A stretch of DNA of 39,829 nucleotides, from the NCBI GenBank assembly GCA_009885495.1, contig VFKP01000069.1:1-39829 (forward strand), written 5' to 3'. A model generated the notes under the pieces. That model did not search any database, was not told the DNA's origin, and saw only the letters and a program-made list of their open reading frames with translations. The position numbers and the translations under genes were made by a program. Source of the DNA: Gammaproteobacteria bacterium. Lineage in GTDB: Bacteria; Pseudomonadota; Gammaproteobacteria; UBA1113. Each line of letters opens with the position of its first letter. Positions within the stretch are counted from its first letter, which is position 1. This document shows positions 1 to 9,808 of this stretch, piece after piece.

Positions 1-3000
1 ATTTTATCCTTAAATTAGGATAACTGGGGTCAATGGGTAAATAAGCCGCCCCAGACTTTAAAATCCCTAAAACAGCTATAGACATATATTCACTTCTGTC
101 TAGACACAAAGCAATTAAATCATCGCTCTCTATCTTGTAATGCCCACGCAAATAATGCGCCAATTGATTGGCTTTTTCATTAAGTTCTCGATAACTCAGA
201 CTCCCCTGTTCACTGATGACCGCTATCACATCGGGGGTCAGTTCTACCTGGGCTTCGAATAACTCATGCAAGGTCTTATCTTTCGGATAGGCTTTTTCTG
301 TGGCGTTCCAATCGATGAGCAAGGTTTGTTTTTCAGCTGCTGATAACAGTTCTAAATAACCGACTCCTTGTTCTGGTTGATTCACTATACTGTCTAATAA
401 AATCTTCCAGTGTTCTGCCATCCTTGCAATACTCTCGCTCTTGAAAAGACTGGTATTGTATTCAAAAGCTGCTTTCAAAGATCCATGCTCATTTAACAAG
501 TTTAAAGTCAAATCAAATTTAGCCGTATCATTAGTAAAAGGCTCTACTCTTGCTTTGACTGAGTTAAAATCAAAAACGGCATCGGGACGATCTTGAAACA
601 CAAACATTACTTGAAACAGGGGATGATGGCTTAAGCTGCGTTCTATTTTAAGGGTTTCAATCAATTTTTCAAAAGGCAGATCTTGATGATCGTAAGCTGC
701 CAAGGCCGTATCGCGAATTTGCTCTAGAAAATCTTTAAAACTTAAATCCGCGGATATCCGACCTCGTATGGCTAACGTGTTTACAAAAAAACCAATGATG
801 TTTTCAAGTTCTGCGTGATTGCGATTTGCAATGGGTGTGCCCACAACGATGTCTTCCTGACTGGAATAGCGATAGAGTAAAACTTGGAAAGCCGCCATCA
901 GCACCATAAATAAGCTGGCTTGATGTTCGGCGCCTAATTTTTTTAAGGCCCCCTTAAGCTCAGCCGGTATTTCAAATTCATATACCCCGCCCTCATGTTT
1001 TTCGACTGCAGGACGTGGATAATCCAAAGGCAATTCGATACAAATGGGCGGTTCTGCCAGCTGTGCTTGCCAATAATTCAGCTGTGTTTCTAAACGGTCT
1101 TCCTGTAAATATTGAGCTTGCCAATTCGCAAAATCGGCGTATTGGATAGGCAGTTTAGGTAAATTTAAAGCTTCATTACTGGCATAATGATTGTATAAAG
1201 CACTGAGTTCATCAACCATAATATCGACTGATAATCCATCGACAATGATATGATGTACATTGATGAGAAAAACAAATTCTTGTTTCTTCATTTGAATCAA
1301 TTGCGCACGGATCAGTGGGCCAGCACTCAAGTTAAAAACATGTTTGGCTTCTTGGCGAATCATTCCTTGCAGCGTAGATTCAATGTTTTTTGAATCATTC
1401 GACAAATCAGTCATCGATAACTGAATCTCTAGTTTAGGCAGAACAATTTGCTGACCCTCGCCATGGAAGGTCTGTATTAAGGTCCTTAAAGACTCCTGCC
1501 TTGCGATTAAAGCGTTCAAAGCCTGTTCTAAAGCCACTACATTTAAGAATCCTTGTAATCGATAGGCAGCGACAATATTGTAGAAATAACTTTCGGGTTC
1601 ATATTGATCGATAAACCACAAACGTTTTTGGGCAAAAGACAAGGTTTTTCTTTGCTCAGCTAAGACGGCCACCAGATGAGGTCTATTATTAAGCGAATCA
1701 TGAGTTTCAATGTATTGTACTAAATCAGCTACTGTGGAATGTTTAAAAAAATATTGAAAAGGGATATCGATTTGATGTTTTTGCTGTACTGTTGAAATCA
1801 CCTGAGTCGCTAATAACGAATGCCCGCCCCATTCAAAAAAGTTTGTTTCAAGCCCAATATGTTCATTTTTCAAAACCGAAGAAAAAACTTCTGCAATACT
1901 GCGTTCTACCTCTGTTTTAGCCGCTGTACTCTTAAAATTTGAAGGTTCGAAAATAGGCATCGGTAAAGCGGCTCTATCCACTTTACCGTTCAAAGTTAAA
2001 GGAAACTCATAAATAAACACAAAGGCACTGGGGATCATATAAGAAGGCAGTTTATCTTTTAAGAAATCACGAACTTTAGCACTGTCTAGCTCACAGTTTT
2101 CATTCACCTTTAAATAGGCCAACAGCTGTTTAGAACCCGGGGGTTTTTCGTGAACCAAGACTATCCCTTCCTGGATCTCAGGATGAGTCACAAGACAATG
2201 TTCAATTTCTTCTAATTCTATGCGATACCCCCTCAATTTCACTTGGTGATCGCTGCGTCCAATATAATCAATACTACCATCTGAAAAGTAACGTGCTAAA
2301 TCTCCTGTTCTATAAAAAAGCTCCCCTTCTTTTTCAGCATAGGGGTTTTTGAGAAATTTTTCCGCTGTTAATTCCGGACGGTTCAAGTACCCTTGAGCCA
2401 AACCTGCGCTACTGATGTAAAGCTCTCCTATCACGCCAATAGGAACAAGCTGTTGTTGGGGATCTAAAATATAAATCTGAGTATTATCAATGGGCTTGCC
2501 AATGCTTAGCTTTTTATAATTTTGATTTTCCCCATAATCCGAAGAATGGCCTTTATAGATCAAACCACAACTGGCATCTACAGTAGTTTCGGTAGGACCG
2601 TAACTATTCCAAACGTCAAAAGGTAAATCATGCTCAATCAGGGCGGATATTTTTTCACCTCCTATTTTTAACACCCTTAAAGAAACATCATCTTGCCATT
2701 CTAATGTGAACAATAATTCTGAAACAGCAGTAGGAATATCAGCCAGGGTAATTTTCTGTTGAATTAAAAATTCTTGCAACCGTACGGGAGAAAATCGGAG
2801 CTCTTCGGGTACAATATAGAGGCTGGCACCCTGGATTAAAAAAGACCAGACTTCAGAAACAAATACATCGAATGCAGGACTGGAAAATTGGATGGTTCTA
2901 TCCAGAGCGGTGATCTGAAAAAATTGGCTATTCCAATTCACCAAATTGCTCAAACCCTGATGCTTTAAGAGCACGCCTTTGGGTTTACCCGTGGTTCCCG

Positions 3001-4825
3001 AGGTATAAATGATATAGGCTAAATCTTGGATATTAATCGGTTCGTCCAGATTATCTTTAGATTGCTTATCCAGCTCAGAGCTCAAGCAGTCTAAAGATAA
3101 AATTGAAATCTTGCTTTCTGGACAATCTTCTTTAAAGGCTTGCATCGAAAGGCAATAATCAGCCTTGGCATCTTCTAAAATAAATTTTACTCTTTGCCTG
3201 GGATATTGAGTGGAAATAGGAATGTAAACAGCGCCTAGTTTAAACAGCGCAATCATGGCGATGATGATTTGAGGCGAGCGGTCCATAAATACAGCAATAG
3301 GAGAGCCTATTTTGACTCCCTGTTTTTGCAAATAATGTGCCAGTTGATTAGCCTGTGCATTGAGTGTTTGATAGCTCATCACTTCATTTTCAAAAACCAA
3401 AGCATTGGCTTTAGGCGATAATGCCGCTTGTTTTTCAAAAAGAGTATGGACACATATTTTAGGATATTCTCTTTCAGTTCTATTCCAGTCTAAAATTTCA
3501 TTTTTTTCTTGCTCACTCAGCATCGACATTTTTGAAATTATGGTTTCCGGTTCGACCAATACCGCTTTCATGAGTTCTGCAAAATGTCCGGCCATGCGTT
3601 GAATCGTCTGCGGATAAAACAAATCTGTTGCATACTGAAAAACACATTCAAATCCTTCTTTGCTTTCAACGATCTCTAAAGACAATTCTAGAGCTGAAAA
3701 TTTGCATTCATTCAAGGGTGTACTTTCGCTGGAAAATGAAAATAGTATTTGTGTGAGCGGCAAGCGATTATGATTCAGTTCAAGGTTCAAAGCTTTCAAT
3801 AAGTCTTGCAGAAGAATAGGCCTATGCTTAAACATCTGCGTTCTTTCATGTGCCATTTGTTTAAGGTATTTTGCAAAAACTTCCTGCCCTGAGATATGCG
3901 TGGCTGCAGGTAATAGATTGACGAAAATAGCCGGCATAGTCTTGACATCCTGGATGCTTTGCCCGAGATCAGGTATACCGATAATGAAATTCTCTTGTGC
4001 TGTATATCTAAACAGCAACACTTGAAAGACTCCTTGCAAACCCAGCTGCAAGCTGATTTGCTCTTGTTGGCACCATTGCTTAAAAGCCCCTGCCTTTCCC
4101 GCAGGGATCAAATGTTTATATTGCGCTGTCTGATAAGAGGGCATTGCAGGGTGCGGTTTATCTTGTGGCAAATGCAAAGCTATCGTTTTATCTTGTAATT
4201 GTTTAACCCAAAAGGCCCGATCTTTCTTTGATGATCTATGCACTGGATCGGATCTCTGGATATCAGAACCTTTCAGTTCTGGGGTCTTCCCATTAAGAGC
4301 CCCCTGGTAAATCAAACCGAATTCTTTAACCATTAAATTTAAAGCCTGTGAATCCCCCAGCAAAGGATGAAAAACAAATAATAACTCAGGTTTATTCTGT
4401 TGAGTTTGTAATAACGAAACCGAAAACAAAGGCCCTTGAGTTAAATCAAAAGATTGTGCTTGTTGCTCTTGAATAAATTGTATTGTTTCATAAGCCTGCA
4501 GATCAGGGTCACTTTTCCCCGTTTTTGCGATCTTAAGCTTCACTTTGATTTGAGGCTTTATTTTAATCCTGAGCTCTAGACCTTCTTGCACAAGATGCAT
4601 TTTCAAAACTTTATGCCTATTTGCCCAAAGTTGCAAAGACTGATCCAGTAAACCATGATTTAAGCTTTCTTTAAGAATATAAAATCGCGATGGATTCCCT
4701 ATGCCTTTAGAATAATAGGCTTTACTTAGGAAGATAATATTATCTTGTAAAACAGAAGGCTGCCTCGCAGGATCAGCTAAAATAAATTTTTCAGCCGATC
4801 CTTTTCGATGTCTTTGTTCTTTCAT
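1..4825 (-). CDS. Non-ribosomal peptide synthetase, C(degenerate)-A-T-C-A(partial), 3' end truncated by window edge
   Basis: Manual reverse-strand translation from ATG at 4825-4823 (MKEQRHRKGSAEKFILADP...) stays open to base 2. Motifs: A3 AYIIYTSGTTGKPKG (~2975-3019), A5 NSYGPTETT, A7 YRTGDLARY, A8 GRSDHQVKLRGYRIELEEIE, T domain NFFEWGGHSLLATQV (Ser codon 1817-1819), second C domain SFAQKRLWFIDQ and HHIIVDG (~1237-1260), then start of another A domain (LSYRELNEKANQLAHYLR, GILKSGAAYLPIDPSYP). Not in the ORF track, presumably because it has no stop inside the window. Confidence 0.95.
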   Translation of the reverse strand, partial: MKEQRHRKGSAEKFILADPARQPSVLQDNIIFLSKAYYSKGIGNPSRFYILKESLNHGLLDQSLQLWANRHKVLKMHLVQEGLELRIKIKPQIKVKLKIAKTGKSDPDLQAYETIQFIQEQQAQSFDLTQGPLFSVSLLQTQQNKPELLFVFHPLLGDSQALNLMVKEFGLIYQGALNGKTPELKGSDIQRSDPVHRSSKKDRAFWVKQLQDKTIALHLPQDKPHPAMPSYQTAQYKHLIPAGKAGAFKQWCQQEQISLQLGLQGVFQVLLFRYTAQENFIIGIPDLGQSIQDVKTMPAIFVNLLPAATHISGQEVFAKYLKQMAHERTQMFKHRPILLQDLLKALNLELNHNRLPLTQILFSFSSESTPLNECKFSALELSLEIVESKEGFECVFQYATDLFYPQTIQRMAGHFAELMKAVLVEPETIISKMSMLSEQEKNEILDWNRTEREYPKICVHTLFEKQAALSPKANALVFENEVMSYQTLNAQANQLAHYLQKQGVKIGSPIAVFMDRSPQIIIAMIALFKLGAVYIPISTQYPRQRVKFILEDAKADYCLSMQAFKEDCPESKISILSLDCLSSELDKQSKDNLDEPINIQDLAYIIYTSGTTGKPKGVLLKHQGLSNLVNWNSQFFQITALDRTIQFSSPAFDVFVSEVWSFLIQGASLYIVPEELRFSPVRLQEFLIQQKITLADIPTAVSELLFTLEWQDDVSLRVLKIGGEKISALIEHDLPFDVWNSYGPTETTVDASCGLIYKGHSSDYGENQNYKKLSIGKPIDNTQIYILDPQQQLVPIGVIGELYISSAGLAQGYLNRPELTAEKFLKNPYAEKEGELFYRTGDLARYFSDGSIDYIGRSDHQVKLRGYRIELEEIEHCLVTHPEIQEGIVLVHEKPPGSKQLLAYLKVNENCELDSAKVRDFLKDKLPSYMIPSAFVFIYEFPLTLNGKVDRAALPMPIFEPSNFKSTAAKTEVERSIAEVFSSVLKNEHIGLETNFFEWGGHSLLATQVISTVQQKHQIDIPFQYFFKHSTVADLVQYIETHDSLNNRPHLVAVLAEQRKTLSFAQKRLWFIDQYEPESYFYNIVAAYRLQGFLNVVALEQALNALIARQESLRTLIQTFHGEGQQIVLPKLEIQLSMTDLSNDSKNIESTLQGMIRQEAKHVFNLSAGPLIRAQLIQMKKQEFVFLINVHHIIVDGLSVDIMVDELSALYNHYASNEALNLPKLPIQYADFANWQAQYLQEDRLETQLNYWQAQLAEPPICIELPLDYPRPAVEKHEGGVYEFEIPAELKGALKKLGAEHQASLFMVLMAAFQVLLYRYSSQEDIVVGTPIANRNHAELENIIGFFVNTLAIRGRISADLSFKDFLEQIRDTALAAYDHQDLPFEKLIETLKIERSLSHHPLFQVMFVFQDRPDAVFDFNSVKARVEPFTNDTAKFDLTLNLLNEHGSLKAAFEYNTSLFKSESIARMAEHWKILLDSIVNQPEQGVGYLELLSAAEKQTLLIDWNATEKAYPKDKTLHELFEAQVELTPDVIAVISEQGSLSYRELNEKANQLAHYLRGHYKIESDDLIALCLDRSEYMSIAVLGILKSGAAYLPIDPSYPNLRIK

Positions 4826-5062
4826 GCAAACCTCTCTTAGTCTATTTTTATTTGGGGAGAAATTCTTTGTATTTTAAATATAGCAGCTGTAGATAAAAAC
4901 AAATGAATACCGAAAAAATTAAGTCCAATACTAATGTTAGGGAAATCTTAACTACTCCCTCCACTGGCATTCTGCAGTACTGCCCGAGGAAAATGAAAAT
5001 TCTCCTAACAAACAGATCGCAAGAAGGGTTGCATATCGAAGATGAGCACTCAAGAGCAAACC

Positions 5063-5091
5063 TTGTATCCGAGCAGTTTATTTGTTATAAT
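5063..5091 (+). promoter_or_regulatory. Candidate sigma70-type promoter for the 5156 CDS
   Basis: TTGTAT (5063-5068), 17-nt spacer, TATAAT (5086-5091), about 65 bp before ATG 5156. Confidence 0.4.
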
Positions 5092-5155
5092 CAAGCACAA
5101 TAATAAATCGGCTAATTTTAATTAGCCCAGTTCATCGTCAGAGAAGGTAAAAACC

Positions 5156-6847
5156 ATGAGTGCATCTTCCCATGCTCCTGAATTAAAGCTTTATCGTCCC
5201 AATAAAAATAATGATCCTGTTTATATTGTAGTACCGACAAAAGCATCTATAGAACTCTCTCCTAATGATTTTTTGAATGCCGATAAGCCTTATTGGCAAT
5301 TGGCTATTTCTGCGCTTCCCAGCAATGATAATCTTAATTTAGCCTATCAGGCTCTCGAAACCCTAAATCAAACTTTTCAACCCCCTTTATCGATCCAGCT
5401 ACTGGCTCCGGCCTATGTGCCCAAGAATTCTGTCGCAGAAACTGAACAGAACTCAAAAGCTATGAAGAGCTCATCTGAAGAAAACCATTCCCTATTGGAA
5501 ATAAAATTCTCATTAAATGAAATTTTCACACCTCAGGCTGGACAAGAAATTTTAATTGCGATTAAACCCGAAGAAAATTGGTCTGCCGATGTGCTTAAAA
5601 ACACTCTCCTTGAATTATGGCGAACCTTGCTCAAGGCCGGAGTTGCTTTCAATTATAGAAGACCCTTAAAGGGCAAAGAAATTCCCAGTGATAGCGATAT
5701 TCTGAGTCCTTTCTCTTATCAACTTCGACCCGTTGATAGCGATGATCACCCTATTGCCAACCCTTTTGTGAAAATTTATTTTTCACATGATGATCTTCGA
5801 AACACTGGGATAAGTCATTTTAAGCGTACTCTTCATCCTTCCATTGAGCACAGTTCACGCCTCATCCAGGCCGCCAGCGCTTGGTTTGAAGAAAAATTAA
5901 TACAGCTCCAAGAAGAAAATCCGAATATTGCAACCCGTTCCGATAGAGAACGAGCAGAGTCTGATAAAAGTAATCCTAAGATTGATTATCAAGCATTGCA
6001 TACGTTGGCATCCAAACAATTATTTTCTTCTTCACAACTCATTAAAAATTATTTAGCCGCTTTCACGTATCATGAGGATGCAGCTTATTTTTGTGTTCGT
6101 TTACAAGCCGAGTTGCAGTTGCAGGAAACATTAAGAACTCAGACACGTAGTTTAAGGGTTTCAGCTCGAGTGTCAGCGCTTAATACCTCCGAAATATTAG
6201 ATTTATATCCTAGCTTTGTTAAAATCTGGAATAATGAAACATTCAGCACTGATTTTCAAAGAACCCGTGCTTTATTAGTCCATTATGCCGGCGAACCAGA
6301 GACTTCTTCTCAATCTCCAGCAGCTGAGAGCTCTTCCTGGACGGCGGCTATTTCCTCTTTTGCCGCCGATTTATCTTCATTTCTTTCTGCATCAGTAAAC
6401 GCTCTCACGAAAAATCATATTGGACCTGTTCACGCGATTTTAAAAAAAATGGATAAGGGTGATATTCACACTGTATTAGGCGTTTTACAGGCTTTGTCCG
6501 GCATTGATAAATCTCCAGCAGGAGAATTGGATCAGATCACTCAATTGATTACAGCCAAAACTTCTGAAACCTTAGGAAAAATGCAAGCATCGCAAAGATC
6601 TATTCTACCAGCTGCTAGTTCATCTTCATCTGCTCCAAGATCAATACCTTCACAAAAAAAGAGACCTGAAGATCTCAGCTCTTCTTTTCCAAGAACAGCA
6701 TTTCCTTCATCGCAACAATCCGCTCAATCAGGTGCTAGCTCCAGCCTTTTTAGGTTACCCCCTTCTGCTGGTGCATCTTCATCTGTTTCTTCATCACAAG
6801 AAACTGCCTCCAAAGATCCCAGCCCTTTTAAGGGCTCTTTTTCATAA
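5156..6847 (+). CDS. Hypothetical protein with Ser-rich low-complexity C-terminus
   Basis: 563-aa ORF, upstream GAGAAGG-like RBS, long Ser/Pro/Ala-rich tail; no family recognised. Confidence 0.8.
   Translation: MSASSHAPELKLYRPNKNNDPVYIVVPTKASIELSPNDFLNADKPYWQLAISALPSNDNLNLAYQALETLNQTFQPPLSIQLLAPAYVPKNSVAETEQNSKAMKSSSEENHSLLEIKFSLNEIFTPQAGQEILIAIKPEENWSADVLKNTLLELWRTLLKAGVAFNYRRPLKGKEIPSDSDILSPFSYQLRPVDSDDHPIANPFVKIYFSHDDLRNTGISHFKRTLHPSIEHSSRLIQAASAWFEEKLIQLQEENPNIATRSDRERAESDKSNPKIDYQALHTLASKQLFSSSQLIKNYLAAFTYHEDAAYFCVRLQAELQLQETLRTQTRSLRVSARVSALNTSEILDLYPSFVKIWNNETFSTDFQRTRALLVHYAGEPETSSQSPAAESSSWTAAISSFAADLSSFLSASVNALTKNHIGPVHAILKKMDKGDIHTVLGVLQALSGIDKSPAGELDQITQLITAKTSETLGKMQASQRSILPAASSSSSAPRSIPSQKKRPEDLSSSFPRTAFPSSQQSAQSGASSSLFRLPPSAGASSSVSSSQETASKDPSPFKGSFS
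6821..6842 (+). terminator. Candidate intrinsic terminator overlapping the 3' end of the 5156-6847 CDS
   Basis: AGCCCTT-TT-AAGGGCT followed by CTTTTT; the stop codon TAA lies just after the T-run. Confidence 0.6.
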
Positions 6848-6904
6848 AGCAAAAGTATGAGATAATTCGCTTTCAGAAAATAGTCGCTAAGGAATAAATA
6901 TAAA

Positions 6905-7987
6905 ATGGGCAAACGCACCGAGCTATACGAGCAGCATCTGGCTATGGGCGCTAAGATGGTCGATTTCGCTGGCTTTGATATGCCATTACATTATGGCTCA
7001 CAATTGGAAGAGCATCATCAGGTCCGCCAAGCGGCAGGGCTCTTTGATGTCTCTCATATGGTGGTGGTGGATATTTTAGGCACGGGTGCCCGCGAATATC
7101 TACGTTATATTTTAGCCAATGATGTCGATAAAATGCAGCATCGCGGCAAGGCTTTATACAGTTGCATGCTAAACGATCAGGGCGGCATCATCGATGATCT
7201 CATCGTTTATTTTTTAGAACCCGAACATTATCGCATTGTTTTAAATGCCGGCACGGCTGCTAAAGATTTGGCCTGGATGGAATCGCAAGTCAATCATTTT
7301 GCCTTAGGTCTACATCGTCGCGATGATTTAAGCATTCTTGCCGCTCAAGGCCCCAAAAGCCCGGCTCTATTAAATGTCTTGGATCAGCCCCTATTCACCG
7401 ATGCTGTACAAACGATTAAACGCTTTGAATGCTTAGACAACGAAAATTTCTTTATCGCACGCACGGGTTACACCGGTGAAGATGGCTTTGAGCTGATTGT
7501 TCGTAACACTGAAGTCGTGCAATGGTGGCAGCAATTATGCGCTCTGGGTTTTAAACCCTGCGGCCTAGGCGCTCGCGATACTCTGCGTTTGGAAGCCGGT
7601 TATAATCTCTACGGCCAAGATATGGACGAAACCACTTCGCCCTGGTGTTCTAATTTAGCTTGGACGGTGGCTTTAAAACCGGAGAATCGTTTGTTCATCG
7701 GTAAACAAGCCTTATTGACGGAAAAAGATCGGGGCGTGAATACCGCTCTCGTCGGTTTAATACTAGAAACCAAGGGCGTTTTACGCAGTCATCAGCGAGT
7801 CTTCCTAGCCGATGGCCGTGAAGGGATGACCACCAGCGGATCCTTTTCACCGAGCCTAGGGAAAGCCATTGCCCTAGCGCGTATCCCTAAAACAGAAGAC
7901 TCTCATTGCCAAGTCGAGATCCGTGACCAGCGTTATCCCGCAAGCATCGTCAAGCCTCCGTTTATTTCACCTAACCCTCTGAACTAA
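6905..7987 (+). CDS. gcvT: Glycine cleavage system T protein (aminomethyltransferase)
   Basis: 360 aa; MVDFAGFDMPLHYG, LFDVSHM, ARTGYTGEDGFEL, GLGARDTLRLEAGYNLYGQD; first gene of a gcv cluster. Confidence 0.97.
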   Translation: MGKRTELYEQHLAMGAKMVDFAGFDMPLHYGSQLEEHHQVRQAAGLFDVSHMVVVDILGTGAREYLRYILANDVDKMQHRGKALYSCMLNDQGGIIDDLIVYFLEPEHYRIVLNAGTAAKDLAWMESQVNHFALGLHRRDDLSILAAQGPKSPALLNVLDQPLFTDAVQTIKRFECLDNENFFIARTGYTGEDGFELIVRNTEVVQWWQQLCALGFKPCGLGARDTLRLEAGYNLYGQDMDETTSPWCSNLAWTVALKPENRLFIGKQALLTEKDRGVNTALVGLILETKGVLRSHQRVFLADGREGMTTSGSFSPSLGKAIALARIPKTEDSHCQVEIRDQRYPASIVKPPFISPNPLN

Positions 7988-8009
7988 TCTATTTTAAGGA
8001 AAGCTTTTT

Positions 8010-8393
8010 ATGAAACCCTTACCCCAGAATTTAAAATACAGCACCACTCATGAATGGGTGAGAATTGACAATGAGATCGCCACGGTAGGCATCAGCGATC
8101 ACGCTCAAGCCTTATTAGGTGATGTGGTGTTTGTTGAATTGCCAGAAATAGGTAAAACGCTCAGTTCCGGTGATGAAATTGCCGTCGTTGAATCCGTCAA
8201 GGCCGCGGCTGATGTTTACAGCCCTGTGCCGGGCCAAGTCACTGCGGTAAATCCCAAGCTACAAGACAGCCCAGAGCTGATCAATCAAGACCCCTATGAT
8301 CAAGGTTGGTTATTCCAAATTCGTCTACAAGGCGATTTACCTTTCACTTTATTGTCTGCAGAGGATTATCAAGCTCTGTTAGACGCTGAATAA
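8010..8393 (+). CDS. gcvH: Glycine cleavage system H protein
   Basis: 127 aa; STTHEWVR, lipoyl-Lys motif [14 protein letters not shown]. Confidence 0.97.
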   Translation: MKPLPQNLKYSTTHEWVRIDNEIATVGISDHAQALLGDVVFVELPEIGKTLSSGDEIAVVESVKAAADVYSPVPGQVTAVNPKLQDSPELINQDPYDQGWLFQIRLQGDLPFTLLSAEDYQALLDAE

Positions 8394-8416
8394 TTTATTT
8401 TTCGCGAGGTTATGCT

Positions 8417-9808
8417 ATGCCTTTTATTCCGCATACGGATGAAGATTTGGCGCAAATGTTGGCCGTCATCGGCGCACCCAATATCGAAGCGCTGTTTGAT
8501 GAGATCCCTAAAGATCTACGCATTCAGGGTTTACCGGACATTGCTTCGGGCTTAACCGAAATGGAAATGACCCGAGAAATGAAACAACGCGCGGCACAAG
8601 ACACCGTGCTGGCTTGTTTTTTGGGAGCTGGGGCTTATGAACACCATATTCCCGCAGCTGTTTGGCAACTGGCCAGCCGTGGAGAGTTTCTAACAGCGTA
8701 CACGCCTTATCAAGCTGAAGCCAGTCAAGGCACTTTACAATTACTCTATGAATATCAAACCATGATGGCTAGCCTCATGGGTTTAGAGGTTTCCAATGCG
8801 TCTTTATATGATGGCGCTTCTGCTTTAGCGGAAGCCGTGTTAATGGCAGTGCGTGCTAATCCAAAGCTCTCTGCCAGACGTATTTTATTACCCGCTAATC
8901 TGCATCCGCATTATCGTAAGACGGTTGAAACTTTAGTCTTGCCACAGGGATTGCAACTGGACATTTTGCCCATCAATGAACACAGTGGAACCCTAGATTT
9001 AGCGATTCTCAAAACAGAACAAGAAGATTTAGCGGCACTTGTGATTGCTCAGCCTAATTTTTATGGCGGTATCGAAGAAGTCGATGCCTTATGTGATTGG
9101 GCACAAGCACAGGGTGCCCTCGTCATTGCCGTGGTCAATCCTACTGCCATGGCCTTACTCAAAGAGCCTGGAGCCTGGGGAAAAAATGGCGCCGATATTG
9201 CCTGTGGTGAAGGACAAGCTTTAGGTGTTCCCTTAGCGGGCGGGGGGCCTTATTTTGGCTTTCTCTGCACTAAAATGGCTTATGTGCGGCAAATGCCGGG
9301 ACGCTTGGTGGGCAGAACCGTGGATCAAATCGGCAATACCGGATTTAGTCTCACTTTACAAGCACGAGAACAACATATTCGCCGCTCCAAAGCCACTTCG
9401 AATATTTGCACCAATCAGGGTTTAGCCGTCACGGCCGCAACGATTTATATGAGTTTGCTGGGAGCGACAGGCCTTGCCGATGTCGCCAAAGCTTCTCATG
9501 CCAAAGCCCAGCAATTGGCAGCAGCACTCATTAAACTCCCGGGTGTCAGCCTAGGTTTCAAAGCGCCTTTTTTCCATGAATTTGTGCTTAAGCTGCCTTG
9601 CCCTGCTGCAAGCCTCATTAAAGCTTTATTGGCTCAAGATATTTTGGCCGGTTTTGATTTGGGTTTAGTCTCAGAACAATTTAAGAATGCTGTGTTGATT
9701 TGTGTCACTGAAACTAAAAATAATGCCGACATAACAGCTTATGTTGCTGCTGTTGAAAGTGCACTGTCTTCTATTTCCATTGAGGAGACTTCTCATGCTC
9801 ATATTTGA
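8417..9808 (+). CDS. gcvPA: Glycine dehydrogenase (decarboxylating) subunit 1
   Basis: 463 aa; [51 protein letters not shown]. Confidence 0.97.
   Translation: MPFIPHTDEDLAQMLAVIGAPNIEALFDEIPKDLRIQGLPDIASGLTEMEMTREMKQRAAQDTVLACFLGAGAYEHHIPAAVWQLASRGEFLTAYTPYQAEASQGTLQLLYEYQTMMASLMGLEVSNASLYDGASALAEAVLMAVRANPKLSARRILLPANLHPHYRKTVETLVLPQGLQLDILPINEHSGTLDLAILKTEQEDLAALVIAQPNFYGGIEEVDALCDWAQAQGALVIAVVNPTAMALLKEPGAWGKNGADIACGEGQALGVPLAGGGPYFGFLCTKMAYVRQMPGRLVGRTVDQIGNTGFSLTLQAREQHIRRSKATSNICTNQGLAVTAATIYMSLLGATGLADVAKASHAKAQQLAAALIKLPGVSLGFKAPFFHEFVLKLPCPAASLIKALLAQDILAGFDLGLVSEQFKNAVLICVTETKNNADITAYVAAVESALSSISIEETSHAHI

Noticed and set aside
3405-4198. Plus-strand ORFs 3405-3602 and 3959-4198
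   Set aside because: Antisense to the NRPS coding frame, no recognisable motifs; incidental open frames.
4903-5103. 66-aa plus-strand ORF upstream of 5156
   Set aside because: Contains repeat-like sequence and the candidate promoter; no RBS or protein-like composition recognised.
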